Origin: an uncultured Chthonomonas sp.
GTDB taxonomy: Bacteria; Armatimonadota; Chthonomonadetes; Chthonomonadales; Chthonomonadaceae
Direction of reading: 5' to 3'
Length of the DNA stretch: 64,000 nt
Assembly: GCA_903859705.1 (NCBI GenBank)
Contig: CAIONQ010000036.1
Coordinates: 35,863-99,862 of the forward strand
In this document: piece after piece, positions 18,047-27,182 of the stretch
Numbering within the stretch: position 1 is the stretch's first letter
Layout of the letters: each line of letters starts with the position of its first letter
Position numbers and translations under genes: made by a program
Notes under the pieces: model-generated
Told to the model about the DNA's origin: nothing
The model's input: the letters and a program-made list of their open reading frames with translations, nothing else
Database searches by the model: none

Positions 18047-19378
18047 CTACAGGTGCCATCCCTTACGATACGTTCGGTGGATGAAATGATCGGCAGAGCG
18101 CGTGTTAGAAACCCGTAATTTTGCTGAATCCCATATCAGCTTTTCGCCTGCTCTAAATGCCACATTGCCAAGATGATTGGCCTCTGTTAGCTTGCCAGCG
18201 TATTCAAAGTTGCAGGTTGTGGGGGTGCCATTGATGCAGGCATTTACCCACTCCTGATGGTGGCCAACACTCTCTGGAATCGTTGGCGCAGGTGTGGTGA
18301 AGCCCGCAAACTGCTTCTCTGGCAACAACACATGGTTGAAGTAATCCGAAAGAACCATTCCCTTGTCGCCAACAAAAAGTACTCCGCTGCCCCACTGCGG
18401 TATCTCTTTATCGGTCCACCTTTTCGGCTTCATTTCACCTTGATAAAATGTGAGGGATACGGGTGGCAAAGAGCCACGTTGACCGTACTCATACCTGGCC
18501 AGCATTGTTGCCGGTGCAATTTCGGGGTGTGCTGGCCCGCCCTCTGCTTCCACAGAATGAGGCGCATCCAGCTTAAGCGCCCAGAATGGCAGATCGTTCC
18601 AGTGGGAGCCCAGATCGCTCATGGTGCCATTTCCGAAATCCCACCATCGATACCATTTTGGTCCGGGGAAGTACACTTCGTTGTAAGGCCGCTCTGGCAC
18701 CGGTCCAAGCCACAACTCCCAATCCAGGTAAGGCGGCGGTGTCTGCGCCTCTCGGGGCCGCTCCGCAACATAAACTATGTCGCCGTTCTTTTTCGCGGCC
18801 TCCGGGCTCTGCAGTCCCCAGGCACGTTCCACCCACACATGACACTCTCGAACGTTACCAATTACCCCACCCTGCACAAGCTCTACAACGCGTCGATAGT
18901 TGGAGCCAGCGTGGATCTGGGTTCCCATCTGGGTAGCAACACCTGCAGAGGCGGCAGCATGGCGGATCTGCCTGGTTTCCCAGATGTTATGCGTCAGTGG
19001 CTTCTCGCAATAAACGTGCTTCTTCATCTTGAGGGCGGGCATGGTTGCAAACGCATGTGTGTGCTCACAGGTGCTTACAGCAACCGCATCAAATGCCTTA
19101 AACTCATCATAAAACTTGCGAAAATCTCGAAAGGTTGCTGCAGTAGGAAACCTGTGTGCCGCCGCATCCAGGTTGTTCTTGTTCACATCACACAGTGCCA
19201 CAACGTTTACGCCACAGGCCGATATCTCCTGCAGGTTGCTTCCACCACGGCCACCGCAGCCAATAAACGCCACATCCAACTTAGAATTAAGTTGCTGCCC
19301 ACGAACTATGGATGGAAAGCCAGCCGCGGCAATGCCTGTGGCAGCCGCCTGAATTACCGTTCTTCTTGAAACACGCAT
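18047..19378 (-). CDS. Tat-exported Gfo/Idh/MocA family oxidoreductase
   Basis: The 443-residue product begins with a twin-arginine signal ([20 protein letters not shown] ... VRGQQ), so it is probably exported with its nicotinamide cofactor bound, as for glucose-fructose oxidoreductase. The Rossmann motif [11 protein letters not shown], the family motif [11 protein letters not shown] and the active-site segment [15 protein letters not shown] are all present. Enzymes of this type oxidise or epimerise sugars and cyclitols. It is the last gene of a three-gene operon: 27 bases after the seven-haem cytochrome and closed by a strong terminator. That context suggests periplasmic sugar-derivative oxidation linked to cytochromes, which is an inference. 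Confidence 0.88.
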   Translation of the reverse strand: MRVSRRTVIQAAATGIAAAGFPSIVRGQQLNSKLDVAFIGCGGRGGSNLQEISACGVNVVALCDVNKNNLDAAAHRFPTAATFRDFRKFYDEFKAFDAVAVSTCEHTHAFATMPALKMKKHVYCEKPLTHNIWETRQIRHAAASAGVATQMGTQIHAGSNYRRVVELVQGGVIGNVRECHVWVERAWGLQSPEAAKKNGDIVYVAERPREAQTPPPYLDWELWLGPVPERPYNEVYFPGPKWYRWWDFGNGTMSDLGSHWNDLPFWALKLDAPHSVEAEGGPAHPEIAPATMLARYEYGQRGSLPPVSLTFYQGEMKPKRWTDKEIPQWGSGVLFVGDKGMVLSDYFNHVLLPEKQFAGFTTPAPTIPESVGHHQEWVNACINGTPTTCNFEYAGKLTEANHLGNVAFRAGEKLIWDSAKLRVSNTRSADHFIHRTYRKGWHL

Positions 19379-19405
19379 CTGTGTGGTTCTCCTGATTCCG
19401 CGAAC

Positions 19406-20497
19406 TTATCTGCGCCATATCCGGTGATCCGTCATGGTTAACGGTATCTCGGTGCCTGGCAGCACTTTTCGCTGTGGCATGTGGCACGGTATGCAATCTC
19501 CGGTGGGTTTTACGGTGCACTTCTTCTGGTTGGGAAGCGTGCCATGGCACGAGTTGCACTTCGCAGCATAGCTGGCTCGATTGTGGCTGGCATCGGTGTG
19601 TGGATCGTGGCACGTCACGCATGAAATACCGCCGCCAGTTGTCTTGTAGCACTTAGAAAGCTCTATCCCATAGGGCTGAAAGCGAGCTGTGTTTATCGAA
19701 TCCAGGCCGGCAAGGGCAATGTCTGAGCTGTTTCGGTGGCATGTTCCACACCGCTGATTCTTCTCATGCGGGGTAAGTTGCTTCCACCCAACAATGTCGT
19801 TCTTAACCGATCCACCAGATCGGTTTGCCACATGGGCCCCGCCTGGCCCGTGGCAGGCTTCGCAGCGCACGCCTTCGCCGCCCGGCACGGGTCTTCTGGA
19901 TGATGGACTCACCGCGTCGGAATGGCACGCCACGCAACGGCGCGCGATACCCGGCAGGTGTTTTGCCCCCAGTTCCAGATCGGCAAAAGTCTCCTGCCCC
20001 GGAGTGATGTACCACCTGTGCTGCCCGGGGTTGTACGACATCCGAAACTCAACCAGGCTATGTGCACTGGTTTGGCCAACGTAGGTGATATTTGCAATAC
20101 CAGAGCCAAGCGCGTACTCAATGGGTGCGCTTAAAGCTCGCTTTCCCGGCAGTATCGAACAGAAGCGATATTCACCCGCACGCTTTTCTATATAGTACGG
20201 CGTGCCAGCAATTGGGCCGGTGGGCGGCGCAATGCCGCTCTGTTCCAGAGTGGCGGCAGTATGCAGTGTATTGGCATGGTGGGATCCGGATTGAGCAGAG
20301 AACTCGGCGGGATGGCAGGGCTTACAAGCAACACTGCCCGTGTAATACCCGGCAGTAAAATGAGCAGATGCATTCAACCCGGTAACCGGCTGGCGATTTT
20401 GCGCCGTTGCCCCGGGGTTCAGGTACAGGCTGCCTGCAACGAGGCACAACACGGGCAGCAAGCCCATCGCCACTTGCAACCAGCGTGGCGTAATCAT
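19406..20497 (-). CDS. Exported multihaem (seven CxxCH) c-type cytochrome
   Basis: This 363-residue protein has one N-terminal hydrophobic segment and seven CxxCH haem-binding motifs: CKPCH, CVACH, CEACH, CGTCH, CVTCH, CNSCH and CIPCH. The layout (ACKPCHPAEFSAQSGSHHANT, ITYVGQ, PGQETFADLELG, CEACHGPGGAHV) is of the cytochrome c-554/doubled-CxxCH type found in many environmental bacteria. It would sit in the periplasm, membrane-anchored or released, and carry electrons. Its ATG overlaps the TGA of the TPR gene by four bases (ATGA), so the two are translationally coupled. A second multihaem cytochrome of similar type lies at 59499-60743. Confidence 0.9.
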   Translation of the reverse strand: MITPRWLQVAMGLLPVLCLVAGSLYLNPGATAQNRQPVTGLNASAHFTAGYYTGSVACKPCHPAEFSAQSGSHHANTLHTAATLEQSGIAPPTGPIAGTPYYIEKRAGEYRFCSILPGKRALSAPIEYALGSGIANITYVGQTSAHSLVEFRMSYNPGQHRWYITPGQETFADLELGAKHLPGIARRCVACHSDAVSPSSRRPVPGGEGVRCEACHGPGGAHVANRSGGSVKNDIVGWKQLTPHEKNQRCGTCHRNSSDIALAGLDSINTARFQPYGIELSKCYKTTGGGISCVTCHDPHTDASHNRASYAAKCNSCHGTLPNQKKCTVKPTGDCIPCHMPQRKVLPGTEIPLTMTDHRIWRR

Positions 20498-21750
20498 TGG
20501 GCAGCCCCTCCACTCATCGATCGCTCCATTAGCTGCCGAGCGCGTTCAACCATCTGTTGGATGTCTTTCCTGCCCGGAGCCAGCTGGCCCGCGGCCAGCA
20601 GTGCGCGGTACGCCTCAGGATTTCGCCCGATGCGGTGAAGTGCCTGAGACAATTGAAACATCAAATCTGCGTTCTGCGGTTCCATCTGGCAGGCAATCTG
20701 GAGGCGAAAAACGGCGTATTCGGAGTTATTTATGGCATCAAAGCGCTTCTGTGCCTCTGCCAGCTGCGTGGCATCTGGCTTCTGATGGTGCTGCAGATAA
20801 TCGTACAAAAGCAGCCATGCGGTTCTATCTTGCGGAACCACCCGCAGATACTTCTTAACAAGGTCGGCTGCGCCCGTTACATCCGCAAATCGATAGTGCA
20901 GCCCGGCAAGAAGCATAATCAGCCTCGGATCATCGGATTGCTGCTCCATCACACTTTTCAACGCGGCATCTGCTGCCGCAAACTCTGCGTCCGAAGATGC
21001 CATTGATGCCAGCAATCTTGCGGGCAGAGATTTGATCTCCGGATTATTGGGAGCAAGGTTTGCGGCCCTATTGGCAGCTGCAATAGCTTCTTTGTCCTGC
21101 CCCAACCTGTGCAGGGCCTCCGCGAGGGCTGCGTACACCGGTGCCGACTGGTCCGCCGGGAGCCCGGCAGCAGCTTTGGAAAGCGCGTCTGCAGCTTCTG
21201 GATCCAGGTGGGCATTGAGTGCTGCCAGCCCAGCCTGCCTGTACGCAAATGCCGCATCCGCCCTGTGCTGCGCCGAAGCAATAAAGTGCGTGTACGCCTC
21301 CTCCAGATCGCCGTTAAGCCTGGCAATAAAGCCGGTAGCCACCTCAATATCTGGATTTGCAGGCACGATAGCGCCGGCGCGCTTAGCCCAGGCTTGAGCC
21401 GCTTCGGCATCTCCCTGCTCCGCAGCGGCAACAGCTGCAAGGGCAAGGTAGTTGCCCGTGGATACAGTAGAATCGCCCGGCTTCAATTCCCGCGTAACGC
21501 CCCTCGAGCGGGAGAGCGCCTCCGAAAACTGATTCTCAAAGCACAGGCGTTTAAGGGTTATGAAGTGCGTAGAAAACGGAGCCTCTGGCAGGGCATCCTG
21601 CCGTTCGAGATCTGCAATAGAGAGGGAGTTTAGCCACAAAGCCTGGCGTTGTTCCCTGGCAGAAGGTCGGTAGAAACTCACAACCGTACCCACCACGCAC
21701 AATCCAACAACGGTGGCAGCAAGCTTTACACTGGATTTATCAACTGCCAC
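20494..21750 (-). CDS. Membrane-anchored TPR protein
   Basis: A protein of about 418 residues with one N-terminal membrane helix (KLAATVVGLCVVGTVVSFY) and at least six tetratricopeptide-type helix pairs, for example YRQAGLAALNAHLDPEAADAL, YAALAEALHRLGQDKEAIAAA and MFQLSQALHRIGRNPEAYRAL. The TPR part probably faces the periplasm and scaffolds partners, perhaps the coupled cytochrome. I prefer the GTG at 21750, which has AGGAG seven bases upstream; a TTG at 21777 without a good ribosome site is in frame. It is the first gene of the operon with the cytochrome and the Gfo/Idh/MocA enzyme. Confidence 0.82.
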   Translation of the reverse strand: MAVDKSSVKLAATVVGLCVVGTVVSFYRPSAREQRQALWLNSLSIADLERQDALPEAPFSTHFITLKRLCFENQFSEALSRSRGVTRELKPGDSTVSTGNYLALAAVAAAEQGDAEAAQAWAKRAGAIVPANPDIEVATGFIARLNGDLEEAYTHFIASAQHRADAAFAYRQAGLAALNAHLDPEAADALSKAAAGLPADQSAPVYAALAEALHRLGQDKEAIAAANRAANLAPNNPEIKSLPARLLASMASSDAEFAAADAALKSVMEQQSDDPRLIMLLAGLHYRFADVTGAADLVKKYLRVVPQDRTAWLLLYDYLQHHQKPDATQLAEAQKRFDAINNSEYAVFRLQIACQMEPQNADLMFQLSQALHRIGRNPEAYRALLAAGQLAPGRKDIQQMVERARQLMERSMSGGAAQ

Positions 21751-22507
21751 CGGGCCACTCCTCACAGCAGGCAACAAAGGTAGCCGATTTTAACAGGAGC
21801 GATCGATCCCTGTCAAATAGAGAGGCAAGAAGAGGCCCGCATGGCAGGGTAACCAGAACTGCCCGCCATCTGCAAAGAGGCAAGAGCACGCTTCGAAGCA
21901 AGCCTTCCAACTATCATTCCACAGCTCAGCAAGCTGACAAAAGGCATACAGACCATCTTCCGGCAAGAAGGCGCACCGTTGCTAACCATATCCCACGCAC
22001 CAGATGCCTTTGCCGCAAAGTGAATCCTCACCAGCGTCATCGGCAAGCCAAGCAAAAGCAAACAAGCCAAACGCCCGGCAGGCACGCATTTACGTCCTCC
22101 CCACGTTGATCTCACCCTATGCCTTCACCTTCGCTGGCGTGAAGCGGCACAGAAAACCTGGGGGATGGTAGTTTTCGTATCATACCAATCAACCGATAGG
22201 CGCGTATTTACGTCCTCCCAGGTTCCATTCGCGTTGCGATAGCAACTACGGCGAAGGGGCGGGAGGATCGAGGAGGGGGATGGTACCGGTTAATGCTACC
22301 AACAAGCCAACCGTCCGAAGGCGGCATCAATTCCTCTTCCCGCGAGCTTGCGAGCAAATGTGGGCCCCTTCATGCTCCCCCGCTTCGCGCGCATGAGGGA
22401 ACCTGGCAAGGAGAGGGGGCGGCACGTAGTGCCGGAAATCCTGCCGCCACCCGCCAAACCTCTGATTCTGTTCGCCTGGAAGGCTGTACCTGAGCATTGG
22501 GCACCTC
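21751..22507. other. Gene-free stretch before the repeat array
   Basis: I find no convincing gene here. Two copies of a GGAGGACGTAAAT(G/A)CG(T/C)GCCT-like sequence (minus strand, near 22090 and 22210) recur in it. A 35-codon frame starting at one of them has a good ribosome site but no family features. The segment merges into the repeats that follow. Confidence 0.5.
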
Positions 22508-23522
22508 GAGCAGTTCCAGTTCCCTCTTCGGTGCATTGTCTTAGCGCAACGCATAACATGATGGTTATGAAAAGCAATTCCTACCGCGCTACGCGGGCTT
22601 GCGCGACAAACGCATTTCTGCACCTGGGCTCTTGCCGGATGGATGCCTGTGCTAACCGGGAGCTTCTCACTTAGCGAGCGAAGGCCGCGAAGCAATCATC
22701 TGGTAGTGTCGGATGAAAGCTGTGCTTAAGCGGCGAGTATCTTGAATGGAACCAGTTCCCTCTTGGATGCATCTCTTCGCGTGCTTTGAATTTCCTTAGC
22801 GCGACAATTGCATTTCAGAACGTGGCTGTATCTGAACCTTGGTTAGCTTGAGCGGTACCCGTTCACTCTTAGCTGCATGTCTTCGCGTAACGCAGAAGCG
22901 GATCCTCATGAAAAGCAATTCTACAGCGCTTCGCTTGCTGATGTTTATGAAAAGCAATACCTACCGCGCTACGCTTGCTTGCGCGACAAATGCATTTCAG
23001 AGCGTGGCTGTACTTAAGCGAAAGGCAGCTTGAAAGGAACCAGTTCCCTCTTCGCTGCATCTCTTCGCGTGCTTTGCATTTCCTTAGCGCGACAAATGCA
23101 TTTCGAAACGTGGTTGTGCTCAAGCAACGGGCCACTTGAGCAGTACCAGTTTCCTCTTGACTGCATCTCTTCGGGCAACGCAGAAGCGGATCCTCATGAA
23201 AAGCAATTCTACCGCGCTTCGCTTGCTGATGTTTATGAAAAGCAATATCTACCGCGCTGCGCTTGCTTGCGCGACACATGCATTTCTGATCTGAGGTTTA
23301 TGATGGATCCAGGGCGGCGCTAACCGTAGGCTTTTGATTTTTCGCGCGAAGGCCGCGAAGCTATCACGTGTTTCTGCTCCTTGGAATCTTGTGCTTTAGC
23401 GATGGGCATATTGAGCGGAGGCAGTTTCATCTTCGTTGCTTTTCCTTCGCGCAACGCATAACATGATGTTCATGAAAAGCAATACCTACCGCGCTACGCT
23501 TGCTTGCGCGACAATTGCATTT
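22508..23522. repeat. Array of related non-coding repeats with higher-order structure
   Basis: Six related units lie at about 22508-22620, 22744-22818, 22849-23000, 23030-23105, 23136-23287 and 23411-23522. Each opens with a version of CAGTTCCCTCTT and TGCATCTCTTCGCG and closes with GCGCGACAAATGCATTTC, so the ends are imperfect inverted repeats. Long units contain one or two copies of ATGAAAAGCAAT followed by CTACCGCGCTACGCTTGC; short units lack this middle. A short plus a long unit forms a block of about 286 bases repeated twice in tandem (from 22744 and from 23030). Reading frames across it are broken or of odd composition, so I treat it as non-coding. Confidence 0.8.
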
Positions 23523-23639
23523 ACGATTCGCCGCTCAGGGCGACGGAAGAGTGTTGTAGCGGGGCCCGGAGTCAGGGGTCGGGAGTCAGGGACAATGCGG
23601 CGCCTACCGGTAAAATGCCGAGTGCATGATGGACGCTTG

Positions 23640-23880
23640 CGGGCACGGCAAGGATCAAGGTGAGGTACCTACGGAAGTAAGCCTGGTCCCGCCCATTTGG
23701 CCTGATTGCTGTCAAAGGCCACAAACCGTAGCGTACCGCCAAGTCCTCTGCCGCGCCATGGGGCCCATGCTCGCCCTGGGGCCTATGCTCGCCCTAGGGC
23801 CCATGCTCGCCCTGGGGCCTATGCTCGCCCGACGCAAGGAGGGATAGAGAGCATGGGAACAGAGGAGGGATGAAGCGGTA
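23640..23880 (-). repeat. RHS-associated degenerate repeat block (distal copy)
   Basis: This segment shares long near-identical stretches with 27858-28330. Common parts are CAAGGATCAAGGTGAGGTAC (near 23648), the LTAIRPNG-coding stretch on the minus strand (near 23700), the 18-bp minisatellite, and GATGAAGCGGTAGAGTAAG. It is interrupted by stops in the RHS frame and is best seen as a decayed copy of the region that joins RHS core pieces elsewhere in the array. Confidence 0.7.
23761..23832. repeat. 18-bp minisatellite, four copies
   Basis: Four head-to-tail 18-base units of the form GGGCC(C/T)ATGCTCGCCCTG begin at 23761, 23779, 23797 and 23815. On the minus strand, in the frame that continues into LTAIRPNG, the unit reads Gly-Glu-His-Gly-Pro-Gln, a collagen-like triplet pattern. 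In this copy one codon has become a stop and two glycines have become arginine. Confidence 0.85.
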
Positions 23881-23934
23881 GAGTAAGAAGCAACAATCAA
23901 GGCTCGGTACTCACCAACGCATAGCCTTCCCGAA

Positions 23935-24072
23935 CTGGTTGCTTTCAGAGTTAACTTTGGCTGGTTGAGGCACCAACAGATGGAACCGCCGTTAGCATGG
24001 AGTTGGCGGCATTGAAGGTTCGGGTGCTGGTTACTCCACCGTTGTTCTCAGTTACACGGTTTCCGAGGGGTA
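23935..24072 (-). pseudogene. RHS core fragment
   Basis: On the minus strand the sequence encodes LGNRVTENNGGVTSTRTFN followed by AANSMLTAVPSVGASTS, nearly identical to the fragment at 28370-28620. It is a piece of an RHS/YD-repeat protein with no start of its own. It begins exactly where the lipoprotein gene (24073-25248) ends, marking a cassette boundary. Confidence 0.75.
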
Positions 24073-25248
24073 CTACTGCTCTTGCACCCTCTGCAACGTG
24101 ACTATTCGCTCGCGCTTGAAGGCGGCAAGCTCATTTATCGGTGAATGACTTCCATTCTCCTCAGGCATGTAGAGCTTTCTTGTGTGGAAGACTTTGCCAC
24201 GTCCTAGCAATCCACGAGTCAGCTTGAATCTTGTAACACAGTAATGCTGTGGATCGTTACGGGTTTCGCCATCCATCTCACCGCTACTTATGTAGACTGC
24301 TGCATTCGTTATAACTATGTTTCCGCTGTCATCACAGGAGACAAAGGGCAATCGATCTATTTCGATATGCCAGCGTCCATTTCTATAAACGTACAAAGCA
24401 TAGCTACTATAGTTGAATGTGCCCGAGGCGGTAGCCAACTCTAATACGATTCCTGGATTGCTGTTTATTGTCCCGACAAGAACCCGAACCAATCCATGGT
24501 CACAATTTAGATCCGGCAACCAGTTCCGTGGCACTGCGATTTTCTGGCTGCTAATCTTGCGCCCGCGTGTCCAACGCAAGTACAGATAGCGGGCGGGTAA
24601 GGTCACGCAACAGGTAGCGGTCAGCGGCGCATATCCGGGCGTTACTATGCGGAATAGCCGGGGTATGAGGTTCTGTCCGTTCGGACCAGCGCACTCGTAC
24701 AATCGAAAATCTGAGTTTTCGACAGATTTCAGGATTGACCTCAAGCTCTCAAATTGGCGGCTATTTGCTGACAAATTGAAATCAGCAGCGTTTTTCAGCA
24801 GGGATTTTCTTGAATCAGGGATACCAATTGTATAACCATCGGGAACAGGGTTCTGAAACCGAGCTCGCCAGGCGAGTATAGCCGACAGGCGAACCCGCCA
24901 ATCTTGATCGCGCGATAGAGCTGTTAGCAATGTTCGTGGTGTGTCACCATTGCCGGACGTACCGATTACTTCCGCTGCCACGTAGCGGGTACTCCAATCT
25001 TGCGATGTACACCAGGAGCTTAGCACTGCTGAAGGATCGGACACCTCGGCAGCACGACCCATTAATTTGCCCGGTGAGAGTATTTTGGGCAAACCTGACA
25101 GTTTCTCGAGCGTATCGTTCTTTACAGAACCTCCTTGCCGAGCTCTGATTGGTATTCTTGGATTGTCATCCGATTCGCAGGCGCCAGAGTGGGCAATGAT
25201 AGCCCCAATGAGAAATAACGACAGCAGTATCGATGTTTTTTTATTCAT
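24073..25248 (-). CDS. Lipoprotein with HEAT-like repeats, in RHS array
   Basis: A 391-residue protein with a lipoprotein signal (NKKTSILLSLFLIGAIIAHS) and lipobox cysteine in HSGAC. Residues about 75-130 resemble HEAT/PBS helical repeats (RYVAAEVIGTSGNGDTPRTLL, DWRVRLSAILAWRAR). The C-terminal two thirds are probably beta-rich and unrecognised. I chose the ATG at 25248, eight bases after GAGG; an upstream in-frame ATG at 25293 would bury the signal. It is flanked by the IS3 remnant and an RHS core fragment. By analogy with the neighbouring blocks it may be an immunity or accessory gene of a lost RHS tip; this is an inference. Confidence 0.65.
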   Translation of the reverse strand: MNKKTSILLSLFLIGAIIAHSGACESDDNPRIPIRARQGGSVKNDTLEKLSGLPKILSPGKLMGRAAEVSDPSAVLSSWCTSQDWSTRYVAAEVIGTSGNGDTPRTLLTALSRDQDWRVRLSAILAWRARFQNPVPDGYTIGIPDSRKSLLKNAADFNLSANSRQFESLRSILKSVENSDFRLYECAGPNGQNLIPRLFRIVTPGYAPLTATCCVTLPARYLYLRWTRGRKISSQKIAVPRNWLPDLNCDHGLVRVLVGTINSNPGIVLELATASGTFNYSSYALYVYRNGRWHIEIDRLPFVSCDDSGNIVITNAAVYISSGEMDGETRNDPQHYCVTRFKLTRGLLGRGKVFHTRKLYMPEENGSHSPINELAAFKRERIVTLQRVQEQ

Positions 25249-25335
25249 TTTGCGGACCTCATTAATCTTCTGATCGCGTTCGCGGTTTGTCATGTCCGTA
25301 ATGTACCGTTATCAAATCCATACACCCTTTACAAC

Positions 25336-25767
25336 CTGATTCAAAATCGCCGGCCCAGATGAGCAACGTGGTGATCGTAATCTCAGTTTTTTGCGACCAC
25401 TTGTCAATGAAATCGACAATCTCGTCGCGAACTGTGCGGGAAACCCAGCGGCCATTCAGATCTCCCCACGCTGCTTTTTTAGCTGGATGTGCTCTTCCAT
25501 TAACTCCGAAAGGGTCTCATGTTTGCGGAGCAACTTCTGTTCCAGAGCCGCAATGCGAGCGGAGTCACCAGTACCAACTGGCTCCTTAGCGGGAGCTTCA
25601 AAGGCGGCAGCGCCGTTCTCGAAGAACTGCTTCTGCCAGCTGTAGAAAACAGTAGGCTGAAGATCATACTCGGTGCATAAATCAGATATCGGGACAGAGT
25701 CAAGCAGATGACGGCGTAAAATGGCTACTTTTTCAGTGCCCGTAAAGTGTCTGCGATTGCGTTTCAT
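25336..25767 (-). mobile_element. Truncated IS3-family insertion sequence
   Basis: The first frame (25456-25767, 103 residues) is an intact OrfA: RRHFTGTEKVAILRRHLLD, a helix-turn-helix of the transposase_8 type (VPISDLCTEYDLQPTVFYSWQ), then a leucine-rich coiled coil. At 25474-25480 the minus strand has A-AAA-AAG in the exact register of a -1 frameshift site, the standard OrfAB fusion signal of IS3 elements. The -1 frame continues as GDLNGRWVSRTVRDEIVDFI, matching the start of an IS3-type OrfB, then loses similarity after TTLLIWAG near 25336. The catalytic DDE part is absent, so the element is dead. Confidence 0.85.
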
Positions 25768-25819
25768 GAGATATCCTTCCCATACGAAGTGTACCTAACG
25801 GTGGAAGGCCAAATGTGTG

Positions 25820-25925
25820 TTTCCGACTGAAGCAGCACAATAGACTACTGAACTGCCTCCGCTCTCGGCAACGCCAACCCGGATGTTGGCGGCATCGTAT
25901 TGGTACGAGAAGCTGGGTGCTAAGG
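25820..25925 (-). pseudogene. RHS core fragment
   Basis: The minus strand encodes FSYQYDAANIRVGVAESGGS followed by SVVYCAASVG, a close relative of FSYQYNAVNNRVGAIESGGS at about 28570-28640. It has no start or proper end. It sits between the candidate immunity gene at 25981 and the IS3 remnant. Confidence 0.7.
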
Positions 25926-25980
25926 GAGCATCGGTGTTTGCGGCAATTGTACAGCGACTCCAATGTGCGAAACGCTTGTT

Positions 25981-26445
25981 CTATACCTGGTCAGTAACCG
26001 ATAAAATGACTGCAGATGCACCAATCCGAAGCATAGCGTCATTCTCGAAGCCCCATACTAAATGGTGATCATCCAGATCCGCCCATCGCAAACGGCCATC
26101 ACCGGGGTAACTGCCATTTTTCCAGTACAATCGAAGGTCATCATCAGCTGAAATGGACGATATACCAAATGTACTGATACATTCGTACGTTTCCGACTGC
26201 GGATCACCTGGTAAGAATTCGAAATGATTGACATCTTCAAATCGAAACGCTAATGACTGTGCTATTGTTTCCTCATACCCCTTCAGCCGCCAGTCGAAAT
26301 AGGTAAACATTAGCTCTGCAGAACGTTGCCTTATATCAGTCTTAAGGCCAACAAAAGTTGAAAAGCAATCCATCCGCCACCATCTACCGAGTGCAACTAT
26401 GTGCAACCCGAAGCCGCCTGGATGAATTCTGAAGTTAGCATTCAA
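25981..26445 (-). CDS. Unknown protein, candidate RHS immunity paralogue 1
   Basis: This 154-residue cytosolic-type protein has no signal. It aligns along its whole length with the upstream neighbour (26489-26956): FRIHPGGFGLHI with FSISATRPGHIEI, HFEFLPGDP with YFEVGPRDP, SADDDLRLYW with SPDDDLFIYRW, and the end AMLRIGASAVILSV with TVIRIGACEATFSC. The only usable start is a TTG with a weak GGA; this start matches the paralogue's start. I recognise no named family. Small paired paralogues right after an RHS tip are typical of immunity genes, which is the basis of the suggestion. Confidence 0.6.
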   Translation of the reverse strand: MNANFRIHPGGFGLHIVALGRWWRMDCFSTFVGLKTDIRQRSAELMFTYFDWRLKGYEETIAQSLAFRFEDVNHFEFLPGDPQSETYECISTFGISSISADDDLRLYWKNGSYPGDGRLRWADLDDHHLVWGFENDAMLRIGASAVILSVTDQV

Positions 26446-26488
26446 GTTTGTGTTTCCGATCTATTAAAAGGCGAAACCAAAAGTAGAT

Positions 26489-26956
26489 TCATCCTACGAT
26501 ATCGCAGGAAAAAGTCGCTTCGCATGCACCAATGCGTATCACAGTACCGCCCCGGAACAGCCAAACGTGATGCAGTTCCTTGCTGTCATTCAGATCGATT
26601 GGTGCAATCGATGAACTTGAATCGCACCACCGATATATGAATAAATCGTCATCCGGGCTCATAAATGAGGCACTGAGGGTATGCTCATCATATTCTGTTG
26701 GTGTTGCTGGGTCACGTGGTCCGACCTCAAAGTAATACACGTCGTTATACGTGACATGTACCACCGTTGAGTTTTGATCTCCATTTTCTAATTGGGTTGT
26801 TTCCAAAATATTCCAGCTAAGAACAACCCTTCTTCCAACAGGGTTGTAGTCCAAGCTAACAAACCTTGACGATTCGTCTATCAGCCAAGTCTTTCCGAAC
26901 ACATTAATCTCTATGTGCCCAGGACGAGTAGCGCTTATACTGAATGTGAATTTCAT
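26489..26956 (-). CDS. Unknown protein, candidate RHS immunity paralogue 2
   Basis: A 155-residue protein, first of the tandem pair, following the RHS tip fragment that ends at 27183. The ATG at 26956 has GAGGGA nine bases upstream; the frame extends 41 codons further but those have no family likeness and no better start. It is predicted to be mainly beta, with conserved acidic blocks (YFEVGPRDP, SPDDDLFIY) and the C-terminal RIGA motif shared with its neighbour at 25981. It lacks a signal peptide, so it is probably cytosolic, as expected for immunity to an effector acting inside cells. Confidence 0.6.
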   Translation of the reverse strand: MKFTFSISATRPGHIEINVFGKTWLIDESSRFVSLDYNPVGRRVVLSWNILETTQLENGDQNSTVVHVTYNDVYYFEVGPRDPATPTEYDEHTLSASFMSPDDDLFIYRWCDSSSSIAPIDLNDSKELHHVWLFRGGTVIRIGACEATFSCDIVG

Positions 26957-27182
26957 ACGAGTTAGTCCCTCTTTTTTGCCGGTTTCCCTTGAGCCCACCA
27001 GCAGGGCCTTTGCCTGGCGGCCACATTGATGGAGGACATAGTTTTTCGCAAGGGGCGACAACTGGTCCCCATGGGACACGGCAAACGGTTTTCGTTTTTC
27101 TTACGAGCGAAGCATTCACAATTTGGTAATGGCACCTGATCTCACAAAATTTCCTGTGTGTGTGCACCACAACAACATCGCT

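Noticed and set aside
18257..19369. A 370-codon plus-strand frame opposite the Gfo/Idh/MocA gene
   Set aside because: The minus-strand product has clear family motifs along its whole length; this frame has none.
21813..22115. A 100-codon frame on the minus strand with a hydrophobic start
   Set aside because: It lies in a repeat-like gene-free stretch, has no good ribosome site in its own frame and shows no family features.
22869..23279. A 136-codon frame on the minus strand with internal repeats
   Set aside because: The protein repeats only mirror the DNA repeats; composition is odd (many Arg, Cys, Ser) and neighbouring copies of the repeat break the frame.
22508..23522. CRISPR array
   Set aside because: Units are long, uneven and share their interiors; there are no short identical repeats with unique spacers and no cas genes.
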